DNA of 13,213 nt from positions 1 through 13,213 of the forward strand of contig DBCY01000100.1 in assembly GCA_002293295.1 (NCBI GenBank), in the 5' to 3' direction. A model generated the notes under the pieces. The model had not been told where the DNA came from, did no database searches, and was given only the letters and a program-made list of their open reading frames with translations. Below are positions 1 through 7,547 of the stretch, piece after piece. This DNA is from Ruminococcus sp. UBA946. Lineage in GTDB: Bacteria > Bacillota > Clostridia > Oscillospirales > Ruminococcaceae. The translations under genes were made by a program, and so were the position numbers. Position 1 is the first letter of the stretch. The number at the start of each line of letters is the position of its first letter.

Positions 1-2
1 AA

Positions 3-92
3 TGCGGTGCAAAAATCACTATTTATGTGCATATTGATGATTTTCGAACACGCCCTAGTATAGAGAAAGGGTTTTTATTTTATGAACGGTAA
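3..92 (+). CDS. Possible C-terminal end of an upstream gene (partial)
   Basis: A frame open from the window edge ends at TAA 90-92, overlapping the next gene by 11 bases in the ATGAACGGTAA junction. It reads about 29 residues ending IEKGFLFYER, with a strand-like stretch KITIYVHIDDF. Such an overlap is typical of co-transcribed genes, and the next gene's ribosome binding site (66-71) would lie inside it. A second frame is also open from base 1 to TAG 61-63, so the choice is uncertain. I do not recognise the family and assign no function. Confidence 0.35.
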   Translation, partial: CGAKITIYVHIDDFRTRPSIEKGFLFYER

Positions 93-1317
93 TTTAACCA
101 ACAGGGGTAATCTGCAGGTTTCTGTCGTTGAAAGCAGTAAACAGCTTCCGGTGGGAAATGCAAGCGTAAGAATAACATCAGGGACGGACGGCAGCGTAAT
201 CGAAGAGCTTAAAACTGATGTTTCAGGGCAGACTCCGGTAATTGATTTACCCGCGCCGCCCCTGGAATATTCTATGCAGGCGGAATATGAAACCCGTCCG
301 TATTCAACATACAGCATTACGGTCAGCGCACCGGATTTTGAAACCTATCATATTTCGGGCGTTCAGATTCTTCCCCAGAGTACGGCGCTTCAGCCGGCTT
401 ACATAAAAGCCGCTTCCGCTTCCGGCTTCAACGTACGTAACGTGCTGATTCTGCCGCATACGTTATGGGGGGATTATCCCGCTAAAATTCCTGAGGATGA
501 GGTTAAAGAGCTGCCGAAAGGGGAGGGCTTCGTTATTCTTCCCGAACCTGTCGTACCTGAATTCGTGGTAGTGCATTTAGGACAGCCCAGCGACAGCTCG
601 GCGGAAAATGTATGGATTTATTTTAAGGATTATATAAAAAATGTCGCCAGCAGCGAGATTTATTCTACCTGGAGCAAGGAAACCATAAAAGCAAACGTAT
701 TAGCGATACTATCATTCACTATGAACAGGATTTATACGGAATGGTACAGGAGTAAGGGTTATAATTTCACCGTGACAAATTCAACGCAGTTTGACCAGAG
801 TTTTGTGAACGGACGTAATATTTTCAGTGAAATATCAAATGTTGTGGACGAACTTTTTACAATGTATGTTACAAGGGAAAACATATCGCAGCCTTTATTC
901 ACACAGTATTGCGACGGGATAAAAGTGCAGTGCAGGGGGTTGTCGCAGTGGGGTTCTAAATCCATGGGCGATGAAGGATATGACGCCGTTTCAATACTTA
1001 AAAGCTATTACGGTTCGGATATTTATCTTGCCAATGCCGAAAGGGTTGAGGGGGTTCCGCTTTCCTGGCAGGGCGAAACACTTATGAACGGTTCGTCGGG
1101 AGCTCCGGTAGAAATGATTCAAAAGCAGCTTAACAGGATTTCGGATAACTATTCCGCCATAAACAAAGTTAATGTGAACGGGTATTACGGCGATGAAACC
1201 GAAAGGGCAGTGGTTAAATTCCAGGAAATATTCAATATGCCGGTTACCGGTACCGTTGATTTTGCCACCTGGTACAGAATATCGAACATCTTTACCGGAG
1301 TTTCAAAGCTGACATAA
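82..1317 (+). CDS. SpoIID-like protein with C-terminal peptidoglycan-binding domain
   Basis: The 411-residue protein has three parts. Residues about 8-110 resemble a carboxypeptidase-regulatory-like beta domain (variable Ser/Thr/Pro-rich text, SGQTPVIDLPAPPLEYS). Residues about 180-316 match the SpoIID/amidase-enhancer pattern: FKDYIKNVASSEIYSTW, then an Ala-rich helix, and later GLSQWGSKSM...GYDAVSILKSYYG. E192 falls where SpoIID places its catalytic glutamate (GEMP..W in classic members). C277 and C284 form a close pair that could hold a metal or disulphide. Residues about 337-400 look like a PG_binding_1 domain (VEMIQKQLNRI, VNGYYGDETERAVVKFQ, GTVDFATW). The likely role is binding, and perhaps cleaving, cell-wall or spore peptidoglycan. 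No signal peptide or membrane segment is visible at the N-terminus, which is odd for a wall protein. The start is supported by GAAAGGG 10 bases upstream, and a hairpin terminator follows. The architecture call is firm, the enzymatic activity is inference. Confidence 0.82.
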   Translation: MNGNLTNRGNLQVSVVESSKQLPVGNASVRITSGTDGSVIEELKTDVSGQTPVIDLPAPPLEYSMQAEYETRPYSTYSITVSAPDFETYHISGVQILPQSTALQPAYIKAASASGFNVRNVLILPHTLWGDYPAKIPEDEVKELPKGEGFVILPEPVVPEFVVVHLGQPSDSSAENVWIYFKDYIKNVASSEIYSTWSKETIKANVLAILSFTMNRIYTEWYRSKGYNFTVTNSTQFDQSFVNGRNIFSEISNVVDELFTMYVTRENISQPLFTQYCDGIKVQCRGLSQWGSKSMGDEGYDAVSILKSYYGSDIYLANAERVEGVPLSWQGETLMNGSSGAPVEMIQKQLNRISDNYSAINKVNVNGYYGDETERAVVKFQEIFNMPVTGTVDFATWYRISNIFTGVSKLT

Positions 1318-1367
1318 TCGTAAAAACAAAAGTAACGGCTTCCTTAAAGCTATTAATGCATAAATTT

Positions 1368-1397
1368 AAAGGACGGCGTTTTGCCGTCCTTTATGGT
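1368..1397 (+). terminator. Intrinsic terminator after the peptidoglycan-binding gene
   Basis: A perfect 10-bp inverted repeat, AAAGGACGGC (1368-1377) and GCCGTCCTTT (1383-1392), encloses the loop GTTTT. The stem is GC-rich at its top and begins about 50 bases after the stop codon. The T tract is short (TTTA), so efficiency is uncertain. It separates this gene from the greA promoter. Confidence 0.8.
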
Positions 1398-1477
1398 GAT
1401 ATAAGGGTTATTCTTATTAAAATATAAATATAGTCTGAATTTTTTTCATATTATTATTTTAAATAATTATGTAATTC

Positions 1478-1506
1478 TTGACATATAAGGGAATATGCAG
1501 TATAAT
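1478..1506 (+). promoter_or_regulatory. Consensus sigma-A promoter of greA
   Basis: TTGACA at 1478-1483 and TATAAT at 1501-1506 are both perfect matches, with an ideal 17-base spacer. The 80 bases upstream are very A+T-rich and could act as an UP element. Transcription would start near 1513, giving a leader of about 50 bases with the ribosome binding site TGGAGGA at 1551-1557. No clear operator or attenuator is seen in the leader, so strong constitutive expression is the likely reading. Confidence 0.85.
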
Positions 1507-1562
1507 ATAAATTTAGAACTGATGTTAAATATAAACGGTTTTTACCGGGATGGAGGATTTTT

Positions 1563-2039
1563 ATGTCTTTAAAGAAAACTAAAATATCAGCGGAAGGATA
1601 TAAAAAACTTGAAAAGGAGCTTGAATACCTTATAACTGTAAAACGAGCCGAGGTTGCGCAGAAGCTTAAGGAAGCGCGTGCCTTCGGCGACCTTTCGGAA
1701 AATGCCGAGTATGACGAGGCAAAAAATGAACAGGGTATTCTCGAAGCCCGCATACAGGAGATGGAGTATACAATCTCAAATGCGGCTATTGTTGACGAAT
1801 CTGAATTGTCAGCCGACGAGGTCGGCGTTGGTTCTGTAGTGACATTCAAAGACCTTGAACTCAACGAAAAAATGGTGCTTCAAATAGTAGGTTCAACCGA
1901 AGCCGACCCTGACAATAACAAAATATCCGATGAATCGCCAATTGGTCTGGCTGCTTTAAGGAAACACGTCGGTGATGTAATTCAGGTTGAGGCTCCCGTC
2001 GGGATTATCAATATGGAAATAATTGAAATAGGTAAATGA
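1563..2039 (+). CDS. greA: Transcription elongation factor GreA
   Basis: GreA enters the secondary channel of backtracked RNA polymerase and stimulates cleavage of the extruded RNA 3' end, rescuing arrested elongation in the cytoplasm. The 158-residue length is exactly that of the family. Residues about 5-77 form the N-terminal antiparallel coiled coil. Its tip carries the diagnostic [16 protein letters not shown] motif, with the acidic residues D43 and E46 that hold the catalytic magnesium. Residues about 84-157 form the globular FKBP-like C-terminal domain that binds polymerase ([33 protein letters not shown]). The ATG has TGGAGGA six bases upstream and a consensus promoter about 60 bases upstream. 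No terminator is seen after the stop, so read-through to lysS, an arrangement common in Clostridia, is possible. The antisense reading frame over this gene is a shadow. Confidence 0.97.
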   Translation: MSLKKTKISAEGYKKLEKELEYLITVKRAEVAQKLKEARAFGDLSENAEYDEAKNEQGILEARIQEMEYTISNAAIVDESELSADEVGVGSVVTFKDLELNEKMVLQIVGSTEADPDNNKISDESPIGLAALRKHVGDVIQVEAPVGIINMEIIEIGK

Positions 2040-2388
2040 AACGGTTATTAAGGGAAAGGAAATTTATATATACCCCCAAAATACGATTTATCAAATCCCC
2101 CTAATCATCCCGATAAAGATTTTGATGAACGGCAGAATGATTATTGGTCCTTGTTGGTTTGATAAGGATAATGAAAATGCCATATATAGCAGCAATGTTA
2201 ATTTAATCAAATCCGGAATAACCCCGGATGGCTATGTTGAAAAACTCATTATAAATATCCGAACTGGATAACAAAAGCAATGTGGTTTGATAAAAAATCT
2301 TTTAGATAATTATAGACCTTCATAAACATGTATACTCAGCTGTTAAATCCGGCAGGTAATTTAAATATAAATCGAAAGGGATTTTAAA
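2040..2388 (+). other. 349-base gap between greA and lysS
   Basis: This A+T-rich stretch holds no intact gene that I recognise. Its left two-thirds contain two overlapping open frames that look like a decayed gene (listed separately). An 11-base direct repeat, TGGTTTGATAA, lies at 2155-2165 and 2283-2293. A weak promoter-like pair, TTGATA (2287-2292) and TATAGA (2311-2316) with an 18-base spacer, and an isolated TATACT at 2331-2336, could start lysS transcription. Just before lysS is the ribosome binding site GAAAGGG (2374-2380). No T-box leader, tRNA or convincing terminator hairpin is seen. Confidence 0.5.
2052..2271 (+). pseudogene. Possible remnant of a small decayed gene
   Basis: Two overlapping frames look more protein-like than random spacer. 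The first is open from 2052 to TGA 2160-2162, has no ATG, and reads PPNHPDKDFDERQNDYW near its end. The second, one base shifted, runs from ATG 2125 to TAA 2269-2271 and reads GPCWFDKDNENAIYSSN and then SGITPDGYVEKLIINI. A purine-rich AAAGGAA (2055-2061) sits about nine bases before an ATA (2070), as if a start codon had been lost. A single frameshift plus loss of the start would explain the pattern. I do not recognise the family. It could equally be chance, or the second frame alone could be a 48-residue gene without a clear ribosome binding site. Confidence 0.28.
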
Positions 2389-3945
2389 ATGTCCGAAGAA
2401 AACATAACCATAAATACAGAAAACAGCGGCGAAGATACGCAGCCCGAGCAGGATATTCATATCCTGAAAAAAATCAGGATAGACAAGCTGGACGAATTAA
2501 AGGCAAACGGTAAAAATCCGTATGAAATAACAAAATTCGGCGCCGATACGCAGAATGCTGTAATCCGCGGGGATTTCGAAAGGCTTGAAAACACCGATGT
2601 TAAAATCGCAGGGCGCATTATGTCATGGCGCGATATGGGGAAGGCTAATTTTATCGACGTTAGGGACAGCTCCGACCGTATGCAGGTTTACGTCCGCATG
2701 AACGACATAGGCGAGGATGAATTCGCCGAATTCAAGAAGTGGGATATAGGCGATATTGTCGGCGTTGAAGGGTTCGTCTTCCGCACAAGGAAAGGTGAAA
2801 TCTCAGTCCATGCTAAGAAAATCACACTGCTGTCAAAATCCCTGCTGCCGCTCCCCGAAAAATGGCACGGTTTAAAAGACCAGGATATGCGTTACCGGCA
2901 GCGTTACCTTGATTTAATCTGCAATCCCGGGGTGAAGGACACGTTCATTAAAAGAAGCCGTATTCTTTCTGAAATACGAAGCTTCCTTGACGGAAGGGGT
3001 TACCTTGAGGTTGACACCCCCGTACTCCATACCCTTGAAATCGGTGCGGCAGCGCGGCCTTTCATAACCCACCACAATACGCTTGACCTTGATATGTACC
3101 TGCGTATTGAAACCGAGCTTTATCTTAAAAGGCTTATAGTAGGCGGTTTTGACAGGGTATATGAAGTCGGGCGGATATTCCGCAACGAAGGTATGGACAC
3201 CTATCATAATCCTGAATTCACGTCGGTTGAACTTTATCAGGCTTATACCGATTATTTCGGGATGATGGATTTGATTGAGGAAATGTATACCGGTATAACC
3301 GAAAAAATCTGCGGAACCCTGCGGATTTCATACCAGGGAACTGAAATAAATATGGCTTCCCCTTGGGAAAGGCTTACAATGGCTGAGGCTGTCAGGAAAT
3401 ACGCGGGTGTTGATTATTATTCTTGGGCTGACGACGAGGCGGCAAGAACCTGCGCAAAGGAACACCATGTTGAAGTGCCGGAGGGTAAAAATGCGGCAAA
3501 GGGGCATGTCCTGACGGCGTTCTTTGAGGAATTTGCCGAGGCTAAGCTTATTCAGCCGACAATTATATACGATTACCCGGTTGAAGGCTCGCCGCTGGCA
3601 AAAAGGAAGCCCTCCGACCCAGCGTTTACGGAAAGGTTTGAATTTTTCATTTATGCGAGGGAAATGGGCAACGCTTTCTCAGAGCTTAACGACCCCATTG
3701 ACCAGCGCGAAAGGTTCGTAAAACAGGTAGAGGCGAAACGCGCTCAGGGGGCAAACGCGGAGGTCGACGAAGATTTTATAACTGCGCTTGAATACGGTCT
3801 TCCCCCGACGGGCGGCCTCGGATTCGGTCTTGACAGGCTTGTCATGCTTCTCACCGACAGCGCCTCAATCAGGGATGTTCTGTTGTTCCCGACAATGCGT
3901 CCGGCTGAACATACGGAAAGAGACAGATTGCAAACTGATACATGA
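2389..3945 (+). CDS. lysS: Lysyl-tRNA synthetase, class II
   Basis: This enzyme charges tRNA-Lys with lysine using ATP, in the cytoplasm. The 518-residue protein has an N-terminal OB-fold anticodon-binding domain (about 72-150, VKIAGRIMSWRDMGKANFIDVRD) and a class II catalytic domain (about 165-505). Motif 2 is seen as GRIFRNEGMD...HNPEFTSVE (261-281). Motif 3 is GGLGFGLDRLVMLLT (475-489) with R483. The lysine-pocket segment NAFSELND (428-435) is present. Length is slightly above the usual 490-505, with extra residues at both ends. One oddity is the loop before AARPF, which reads TLEIGAAARPF where most bacterial LysRS have a PGGA or SGGA turn, paired with RIETELYL where RIAPEL or RIATEL is common. 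The pocket glutamate (E243) and one loop glycine (G219) remain, so activity is expected. The ATG is preceded at eight bases by GAAAGGG. Confidence 0.97.
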   Translation: MSEENITINTENSGEDTQPEQDIHILKKIRIDKLDELKANGKNPYEITKFGADTQNAVIRGDFERLENTDVKIAGRIMSWRDMGKANFIDVRDSSDRMQVYVRMNDIGEDEFAEFKKWDIGDIVGVEGFVFRTRKGEISVHAKKITLLSKSLLPLPEKWHGLKDQDMRYRQRYLDLICNPGVKDTFIKRSRILSEIRSFLDGRGYLEVDTPVLHTLEIGAAARPFITHHNTLDLDMYLRIETELYLKRLIVGGFDRVYEVGRIFRNEGMDTYHNPEFTSVELYQAYTDYFGMMDLIEEMYTGITEKICGTLRISYQGTEINMASPWERLTMAEAVRKYAGVDYYSWADDEAARTCAKEHHVEVPEGKNAAKGHVLTAFFEEFAEAKLIQPTIIYDYPVEGSPLAKRKPSDPAFTERFEFFIYAREMGNAFSELNDPIDQRERFVKQVEAKRAQGANAEVDEDFITALEYGLPPTGGLGFGLDRLVMLLTDSASIRDVLLFPTMRPAEHTERDRLQTDT

Positions 3946-4028
3946 TATATTAATTACAGTGTTTACGTTCACACCGTTAAACGGGTTGATAAAAAAGTAT
4001 ATGTATAATAAAAAATGAGGATTGTCAT

Positions 4029-5606
4029 ATGAAGCGTATTAATTTTAAAAAAATATTACGTTTATTTTTCGGAAGGACTTTTATTCTGATAATAAGCCTT
4101 CTTTTTCAAATGCTGTTCTTCTTTTTGGTAATAAAGACGCTTAATGACAGTCTTATGGCATTTTATTGGATTTCCATGGTTTTAACCGCGATTGTAGTTA
4201 TCTATATTATCAATGATAACTGCAATCCGAGCTTTAAGCTTGCCTGGATGGTACCTGTGCTTGTTTTCCCCGTATTCGGAGCGATTTTGTATATTTTCCT
4301 GAAAATACAGCTTGGTTCTTATATTATAAATAAGAAGCATATGAAAATAATTGCCGATACCCGCAGATATATTCTGCAGAACACCGATGTTATTAATGAA
4401 CTTGGAAGCATTAACGCCGGCGAAAAGAATTTTGCTCAGTATATGAACATATTCGGCGGTTATCCGGTTTATAAAAACACGTCCGCTGAATACTTCCCGC
4501 TTGGGGAGGATAAGTTCAAAGTCCTGATAACTGAGCTTGCCAGTGCGAAGAAATACATTTTCATGGAGTATTTTATAATCGAACGCGGCGAGATGTGGAA
4601 TACAATACTCGATATCCTCATACAAAAAGTAAACGAAGGCGTCGAGGTAAGGGTTATGTATGACGGAATGTGCTCGCTCATACTTTTACCTCACAGTTAT
4701 CCTAAAACGCTTAATAAGCTGGGTATAAAATGTAAGATGTTTTCACCGCTCAAACCCGCGCTTACGACCGTGCAGAACAACCGCGACCACAGGAAAATCG
4801 TCGTTATTGACGGGCATACGGCTTTTACCGGCGGGATTAACCTTGCCGACGAGTATATTAACAAATACGAAAGATTCGGTCACTGGAAGGATACCGCAAT
4901 AATGCTCAAGGGTGAGGCGGTAAAAAGCTTTGCCGTTATGTTTCTGCAGATATGGAATATAACAGAAACGGAAAAAGAGGATTATACGAATTATATATGC
5001 AGTGATTATGGTGAAATGAATCAGGATAAAAGCGAAGGAAATCCTTCCTTAAACCTTGGGGGTTATTTTATTCCTTACAGCGACAGTCCCCTTGACAAGG
5101 AAAACGTCAGTGAAAATGTCTATATCGATATTCTTTACAGAGCAAGGAATTATGTCCATATAATGACTCCTTACCTAATTCCGAGCAATGAAATGATGCT
5201 GGCAATCACATACGCCGCAAAGAGGGGAGTAGAGGTCGTCGTAGTAATGCCCCATGTCCCCGATAAAATGTATGCATATCTGCTTGCCCGGACTTATTAT
5301 GCCGAACTGATAACCGCCGGGGTAAAAATCTATGAATACACACCGGGGTTTATACACGCAAAAATGTTTACAAGCGATAACGAGAAGGCTGTGGTCGGTT
5401 CAATCAACATAGATTACAGAAGCCTGTTCCTGCATTTCGAATGCGCCGCATACTGCTACTCTAACAGCGTGGTTTCGGATATCGAAAAGGATTTCAGGGA
5501 AACAATAAAAAAATCCCGCCAGATTTTTCTGGAGGACTGTAAAAAATACAGCATTATTAAGGGCTTTATCGGGAGATTCCTGCGTTTGTTTGCGCCGCTT
5601 ATGTAA
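4029..5606 (+). CDS. cls: Cardiolipin synthase (phospholipase D superfamily)
   Basis: The enzyme condenses two phosphatidylglycerol molecules into cardiolipin plus glycerol at the inner face of the membrane. The 525-residue protein starts with hydrophobic segments at about 17-37, 44-62 and 71-92 (PLDc_N region). Two PLD catalytic motifs follow: HRKIVVID with H254, K256 and D261 followed by GHTAFTGGINLADEY, and HAKMFTSD with H443, K445 and D450 followed by VGSINIDYRS. Both HKD motifs are complete and the length fits bacterial Cls (480-525). The ATG has TGAGGA seven bases upstream. The gene lies 83 bases after lysS in the same direction. A TATAAT (4004-4009) is present in that gap, but its TTGATA partner is only 12 bases away, so a promoter there is doubtful. 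Specificity for cardiolipin is assigned from family architecture. Confidence 0.95.
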   Translation: MKRINFKKILRLFFGRTFILIISLLFQMLFFFLVIKTLNDSLMAFYWISMVLTAIVVIYIINDNCNPSFKLAWMVPVLVFPVFGAILYIFLKIQLGSYIINKKHMKIIADTRRYILQNTDVINELGSINAGEKNFAQYMNIFGGYPVYKNTSAEYFPLGEDKFKVLITELASAKKYIFMEYFIIERGEMWNTILDILIQKVNEGVEVRVMYDGMCSLILLPHSYPKTLNKLGIKCKMFSPLKPALTTVQNNRDHRKIVVIDGHTAFTGGINLADEYINKYERFGHWKDTAIMLKGEAVKSFAVMFLQIWNITETEKEDYTNYICSDYGEMNQDKSEGNPSLNLGGYFIPYSDSPLDKENVSENVYIDILYRARNYVHIMTPYLIPSNEMMLAITYAAKRGVEVVVVMPHVPDKMYAYLLARTYYAELITAGVKIYEYTPGFIHAKMFTSDNEKAVVGSINIDYRSLFLHFECAAYCYSNSVVSDIEKDFRETIKKSRQIFLEDCKKYSIIKGFIGRFLRLFAPLM

Positions 5607-5647
5607 TCAATTTTTCATAATTGAAACAGGCATGGAATTTACTTTAT

Positions 5648-5676
5648 TTGTTTTGCAAAAGTTATTAAATTATAAT
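5648..5676 (+). promoter_or_regulatory. Probable sigma-A promoter of the AI-2E family gene
   Basis: A perfect TATAAT (5671-5676) lies 17 bases downstream of TTGTTT (5648-5653), which keeps the important TTG. Predicted start is near 5683, leaving a leader of about 68 bases before the ATG at 5751. The position in the 144-base gap after cls suggests that the membrane-protein gene is at least partly independent of cls. Confidence 0.5.
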
Positions 5677-5750
5677 CTGACCATTGACCGCTGAATAATT
5701 GAAATTGATACCTAAGCCGTATTTATGCCAGCTGAAAGGACAAAAGTATT

Positions 5751-6899
5751 ATGAATCTAAACAAGGAAAATATAATAAAAATCACAGGGATTCTTGCTTT
5801 CTGCATACTGTTCTTTTCCGCGCTTCAGAATATGAAGTCAGTTTTAAACGGAATATCGACGGCGTTTTCTTACATAATGCCTTTTATAACCGGAGCCGTC
5901 ATAGCTTTTATTATTAACGTACCTATGAATTTTTTTGAAAGGAACCTGTTCCCGAAATCTAAAAAGCTTAAAAAGCTGCGCCGTCCGCTTGCACTTGCGA
6001 TAACCCTGCTGATTATAGTTTTAGCTATAACGGCTCTGCTTGTTACGGTTATACCCGAGCTTATTTCAACCCTGACGACGCTGGGCGAAAGGATACCGTC
6101 TTTTGCAAGAAACGCCAATGACAGGCTTGAGGAGCTTTTTGCCGATTATCCCGTATTGCGTCAGTGGGTTGCGCAGCTTGACGATTTTGACTGGAACGGC
6201 GTTATTAAATCAGTATCCGGATGGCTTTCAACGGGATTAGTGTCGACAATAAGCATCGCGGGGAACGCCGTGAGCGGTATAGTCACATTTTTCATAGGGT
6301 TTGTGTTTTCTATGTATGTGCTTATGCAGAAGGAAAGACTGGGACGTCAGTTAAGGCTTATACTATACACCTTGTTTTCGGAAAACCGCGTCGATAAATT
6401 CTATGAAATAACTTCTGTGTCTTCAAAAACCTTTTCAAGCTTTTTGTCCGGTCAGTGCCTTGAAGCATGCATACTTGGGTTAATGTTTGCTGTGGTAATG
6501 TCAATCTGCCGGATGCCTTATGTTGCCTTAATAAGCGTGCTGATTGCATTTACGGCATTGATTCCGCTTGTCGGGGCGTTTATAGGGTGCGCAGTCGGAG
6601 CTTTCCTGATTTTTATGCAGAACCCTGTGCAGACGATATGGTTTATAATTATATTCCTGGTTCTGCAGCAGATTGAAGGCAACCTTATTTATCCCAGGGT
6701 GGTGGGTAATTCAGTAGGGCTTCCCGCTATATGGGTGCTGGCGGTAATAACAATAGGCGGAAGGCTTATGGGAATTCCGGGTATGCTGGTCATGATACCG
6801 GTGAGCTCGGTATTGTATTCAATATTCAGGGAGTTCATTTATAAAAAAGTTAAAACAAGAAGCGCTCGGGTTAAAAAAATGTTCGGGGTAATAAAATAA
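5751..6899 (+). CDS. AI-2E family transporter (PF01594-type membrane protein)
   Basis: A 382-residue polytopic membrane protein. Hydrophobic segments lie at about 12-28, 40-60, 80-102, 172-192, 238-254, 257-287, 294-307 and 324-357, the usual pattern of this family. A soluble stretch rich in charged residues (about 103-165) follows the third segment. Family marks include FIGFVFSMYVLMQKERL, LIPLVGAFIG (270-279) and the signature QQIEGNLIYPRVVGNSVGLP (306-325). Members have been linked to autoinducer-2 export (TqsA), sodium/proton exchange and sporulation (YtvI), so the cargo cannot be assigned here. The ATG has AAAGGA about ten bases upstream. The gene ends 17 bases from the convergent V-ATPase subunit D gene, with no strong terminator between them. 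Confidence 0.9.
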   Translation: MNLNKENIIKITGILAFCILFFSALQNMKSVLNGISTAFSYIMPFITGAVIAFIINVPMNFFERNLFPKSKKLKKLRRPLALAITLLIIVLAITALLVTVIPELISTLTTLGERIPSFARNANDRLEELFADYPVLRQWVAQLDDFDWNGVIKSVSGWLSTGLVSTISIAGNAVSGIVTFFIGFVFSMYVLMQKERLGRQLRLILYTLFSENRVDKFYEITSVSSKTFSSFLSGQCLEACILGLMFAVVMSICRMPYVALISVLIAFTALIPLVGAFIGCAVGAFLIFMQNPVQTIWFIIIFLVLQQIEGNLIYPRVVGNSVGLPAIWVLAVITIGGRLMGIPGMLVMIPVSSVLYSIFREFIYKKVKTRSARVKKMFGVIK

Positions 6900-6916
6900 C
6901 CGGCATAAACATGGGG

Positions 6917-7528
6917 CTATCTTATTTTTCTGGACTTAATTACCTTCATACGGGAAAACTCCTCGCGTTCCTTTTCTTCAAGACTTACTGTTATGAACTT
7001 TATTTGTTCCTGATAACGGGGTATAACTATATTCTGTAAAGCATTTGCCCTTGTCTGCGTTTTCCGGATCGAATTGGTAAGCCGGTAAACGCTGTTTTCA
7101 ATTTCGGCAAGCTTTACAGTCATTTTTTTTGCTCTGTCAAAACAAATATATGCTTTGTCGACAAATGAATCGGTATTCATAAAACCGTAATTCAAAGTCG
7201 GAACAGTGCCGGCAATCTTTATTCTGGGAATCTCGCAGCCCATAACGCTCCGGTAGGTGACGGAAAGACTGTCGTCAACGGTCATGCCTCCTGAAATATC
7301 GTTAATGACGCCGTTTATGATATTAGCTGTTTGCAAAGCCTGATAAGCCTCTTTGTAAGTATCCTCAACAGAACCCCGGATTTCTTTTGCCTGTTCGACC
7401 AGCGACATAAGCTCCCTGATAAGGATATTGCGTTTTTTATCCATCAGTTCAAACCCGAGCTGTGCCAGGGAAAGCGATTTTTTTATATTCATAAGGTTGC
7501 CTTTAGTCGGAAAAACCTGCTCAGCCAT
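6917..7528 (-). CDS. ntpD: V/A-type ATPase subunit D (central rotor shaft)
   Basis: Subunit D is the long coiled-coil shaft inside the A3B3 head and carries torque to the c-ring. The 203-residue length is normal. The N-terminus has the family signature PTKGNLM (7-13), followed by KKSLSLAQLGFELMDKKRNI (16-35). The C-terminal helix has RKTQTRANALQNIVIPRYQE (155-174) and a basic end. Residues about 80-125 form the globular insert. The start is the ATG at 7528, with AAAGGAG about 11 bases upstream, a longer spacing than in its neighbours. It is the last gene of the operon and follows B by 19 bases. Its TAG stop faces the AI-2E-family gene. Confidence 0.95.
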   Translation of the reverse strand: MAEQVFPTKGNLMNIKKSLSLAQLGFELMDKKRNILIRELMSLVEQAKEIRGSVEDTYKEAYQALQTANIINGVINDISGGMTVDDSLSVTYRSVMGCEIPRIKIAGTVPTLNYGFMNTDSFVDKAYICFDRAKKMTVKLAEIENSVYRLTNSIRKTQTRANALQNIVIPRYQEQIKFITVSLEEKEREEFSRMKVIKSRKIR

Positions 7529-7547
7529 AATCCAATATACTCCTTTA

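Noticed and set aside
1454..1864. 136-codon antisense open frame over the greA promoter and 5' half
   Set aside because: It is Ser-rich shadow translation opposite greA, which has full family conservation, and no ribosome binding site or family match is seen.
3986..4009. TTGATA and TATAAT before cls as a promoter
   Set aside because: The spacer is only 12 bases, and a start near 4016 would leave almost no leader before the ribosome binding site. Not listed as a feature.
4182..4625. 147-codon antisense open frame inside cls
   Set aside because: It lies wholly opposite a conserved cardiolipin synthase and shows no recognisable motif.
5607..5624. TCAATT / AATTGA inverted repeat after cls as a terminator
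   Set aside because: The stem is six A/T-dominated pairs with no T tract after it, too weak to call.
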